Translations under genes and position numbers: made by a program
The notes under the pieces: generated by a model
The model's input: the letters and a program-made list of their open reading frames with translations, nothing else
Databases searched by the model: none
Told to the model about the DNA's origin: nothing
In this document: positions 7,107-8,697 of the stretch, piece after piece
Layout: each line of letters begins with the position of its first letter
How positions within the stretch are numbered: the first letter of the stretch is position 1
Source of the DNA: Candidatus Atribacteria bacterium
GTDB lineage: Bacteria; Atribacterota; Atribacteria; Atribacterales; Atribacteraceae
Direction: 5' to 3'
Assembly (NCBI GenBank): GCA_026390275.1
Contig: JAPLGF010000066.1
Location: 1 to 8,697 of the forward strand
Length of the DNA: 8,697 nucleotides

Positions 7107-7599
7107 CCAAGACCTTTAGTTATATTATTATGGAATTTCTAAACTAATGAAAATTAGTCAATGTCTTTCCAGGTTAAGAAATAATGGGTTATATGCCGAT
7201 CTCGGGTATAGATCTATCTCCAACAGTGGGGTGATATCCAAATAAATCAGGTAGTACCTACTTTGAGGACATACAACCAGTCATTCAAAGCATCATTCTC
7301 ATAAACTATTTTAGGGAAAAGGGGAGGTTAGGGACATGGGGGAAGGAGTGGAATCGGATGAAAAGACAAGAGGTGTTTCTGTCCCGGCTTTTTAGAGAAA
7401 AGCGATTGAGATTTTCCTCCGGAACCCCCCTTGAGAGGCCGTATGAGCCTTCCAAAATGACGGGGAGATAGCGGGGGTCTTTCTCAAAAAGAAGAGGGGC
7501 TCTACCGGCTTCCTATCACGCGGTAGGATGGGTGTGAACTCGGAAAAGAAAGGGTGAGACAATGGGAGCATGTCTTTGGGTTGAAAAAGGAGAGAACGA
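7107..7599. other. 493-bp intergenic region, no convincing gene
   Basis: This stretch follows the isomerase stop and precedes the nuclease pseudogene. ACTAAT (7143-7148) and ATTAGT (7153-7158) form a weak hairpin with a GAAA loop and no T tract, at most a poor terminator. A 37-codon frame at 7358-7471 (MKRQEVFLSRLFREKRLRFS start, very basic) has a good AAGGAG site 9 nt upstream, but no recognised domain; I do not call it a gene. CTACCG (7502-7507) and CGGTAG (7521-7526) are another small inverted repeat. From about 7320 the DNA becomes G-rich on the plus strand and differs in texture from the sugar genes, which may mark a boundary between two segments of different history. Confidence 0.5.
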
Positions 7600-8429
7600 A
7601 TGAATCATTCACCAGATACCAGTGATTATTCTGAACTCATCCATGCTATCAGTTCACTGATTGAAAGCGGGCGGAAAACCGCCGTTGGCTACATCAATTC
7701 CACCCTCTGAGAGCCTTTTTCCTCCTTTTCCCAATTCGCCAGACACTGTCTGGCGAATTGACCGCCGCAATTCAGTCTTCCTCAACCCAGGAAGAAAATC
7801 TATCGCTCAATCCACTCGAAACCATTCATTCACTGGCTAGCGGATTTCCCCTCTCCTGGTCCCATTACTGCCTTCTCATTCGGATCGAGGATCCCCATAA
7901 ACGGGAATTCTACCAGGCAGAATGTATACGAGGCAACTGGTCGGTAAGGCAGCTCGACCGCCAGATCCAATCCCAACTCTATGAATGAACCGCCCTCTCC
8001 CAACGGAAATTAGCGGTGATTGATAAAGCGCACCAAAGTCCAATTGTCCTCACCCCAGAAGACGAGATCAAGGATCCTTATGTTCTGGAGTTCTTGGGGT
8101 TGAAAGATGAGTATTCTGAATCACAACTGGAAGAAGCCTTGATTCACCATCTGGAGTGTTTCCTCCTGGAGCTGGGGACTGGCTTTACCTTCTTTGCCCG
8201 CCAGAAACGCATCACTTTGGAAGGGATCCATTACCGGCTGGATCTTCTCATGTACCACCGAATGCTCAGGTGCCTGGTGGCTATCGATCTAAAAATCGGT
8301 GAATTCAGTCACGCCGACGCTGGGCAGATGAACCTCTATCTCAACTACCTGAAGGATAAAGAAAAACTTCCGGAGGAAAAAGTAGGAGGATCGACCATCG
8401 CTCTTTGCCCTTCTTCACCAAACTTTTAA
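7600..8429 (+). pseudogene. Broken YhcG-like (DUF1016) PD-(D/E)XK nuclease gene
   Basis: The ATG at 7600, with AAAAGGAGAG upstream, opens the DUF1016 N-terminal domain (SDYSELIHAISSLIESG, then RKTAVGYINSTL) and stops at 7708. A different frame resumes at once with RAFFLLFPIRQTLSGELT, so about 50-60 residues of the family's middle part are deleted and the frame is shifted at about 7705-7715. That frame continues through LPLSWSHY-like (FPLSWSHYCLLIRIEDP), REFYQAECIRGNWSVRQLDR and QSQLYE to a TGA at 7986. The same frame then goes on with TALSQRKLAVIDKAHQSPIV, EDEIKDPYVLEFLGLKDEYS, the nuclease strand YRLDLLMYHR and AIDLKIGEFSHADAGQMNLY. The TGA sits where the family usually has Arg (YERTALS), consistent with CGA to TGA. 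The C-terminus ends about 35-50 residues early. Intact relatives are often linked to restriction-modification or mobile DNA. The gene is surely inactive as a full protein. A separate short nuclease fragment starting at 8016 cannot be excluded but is unlikely. Confidence 0.88.
7732..7760. repeat. 29-bp perfect palindrome inside the nuclease pseudogene
   Basis: The 14-bp arms CAATTCGCCAGACA (7732-7745) and TGTCTGGCGAATTG (7747-7760) are exact reverse complements around a single C. In the reading frame of the surrounding pseudogene it encodes IRQTLSGEL, a segment I recall as normal for DUF1016 proteins, so it is not an obvious foreign insertion. It lies about 20 bp after the deletion junction. 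Confidence 0.85.
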
Positions 8430-8697
8430 ATTGGTCGAATTTTCCCGCCATTCCAGGTAATATTTTGAGTACCGGTCTTGAGAAAGATTTCCCATCAGCC
8501 TTTTTATTGCTCCTCTCAACTTGACAAACCAGCGAGATGGAGGTAACATAATGGCTACCACGGATTCTGAGGTACTGAAGACCGGAGGATTGGGAGAAAG
8601 AATCTTCTCCCGCAAGGGAGCAGGTTCGAAGTTTTTCTGAAAGGAAAGAGGGAAGTCCAATCCTGAAACGCTGAGAATGATTGAGTGGCCATGAAAC
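8430..8697. other. Right-end segment, no convincing gene
   Basis: No family is recognisable on either strand. A 29-codon frame at 8551-8640 (MATTDSEVLKTGGLGERIF start) has a good GGAGGT site 7 nt before its ATG, but no domain, and may be chance. GGGAGAA (8592-8598) and TTCTCCC (8605-8611) form a small hairpin inside that frame. An 81-codon minus-strand frame (8415-8660) overlaps the pseudogene end and looks like a shadow. This is probably DNA that replaced the lost 3' end of the nuclease gene. Confidence 0.4.

Noticed and set aside
7986..7988. In-frame TGA read as a possible recoded or selenocysteine codon
   Set aside because: The codon falls at a usual Arg position (CGA to TGA), the gene has other lesions, and the kinase in this window ends with TGA as a normal stop.
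8551..8640. 29-codon open frame with a good ribosome site
   Set aside because: No recognised family and too short to separate from chance; mentioned only within the right-end segment.

Overview
The window looks like a sugar-utilisation locus of an anaerobic, fermentative bacterium. Moderate GC, strong GGGGAGG-type ribosome binding sites, GTG/TTG starts and a dense set of carbohydrate genes would fit Atribacterota, Thermotogota or a Bacillota relative. I lean weakly to Atribacterota from memory of similar proteins, but nothing here (no rRNA, no marker gene) fixes the taxon.

Layout. Positions 1-2038 (minus strand) hold the permease and the substrate-binding protein of a ribose-type (CUT2) sugar ABC importer. 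The binding protein is cut by the left edge, and a 25-bp perfect hairpin lies between the two genes. No ATPase gene is visible. Positions 2039-3321 form a 1.28-kb divergent region without a convincing gene; it contains a REP-like palindrome and a 15-bp palindrome that could be an operator. Positions 3322-7106 (plus strand) hold a catabolic cluster: an FGGY-family (xylulokinase-like) kinase, a DeoC-family aldolase, a decayed gene that may have encoded a SIS-type sugar isomerase, and a TIM-barrel sugar isomerase/epimerase. Positions 7107-7599 are intergenic. Positions 7600-8429 are a broken YhcG-like (DUF1016) PD-(D/E)XK nuclease gene with an internal deletion, a frameshift, a nonsense codon and probably a lost C-terminus; a 29-bp perfect palindrome lies inside it. 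The remaining 268 bp show no convincing gene.

How the parts may work together (inference): a sugar enters through the CUT2 importer, is isomerised or epimerised by the TIM-barrel enzyme, phosphorylated by the FGGY kinase and cleaved by the DeoC-like aldolase into glycolytic intermediates. The exact sugar cannot be read from sequence. The kinase-aldolase-isomerase set does not match a textbook pathway I can name with confidence, and this is the best candidate here for undescribed biology. I saw no CRISPR array, tRNA, rRNA, intact mobile element or intact defence system.
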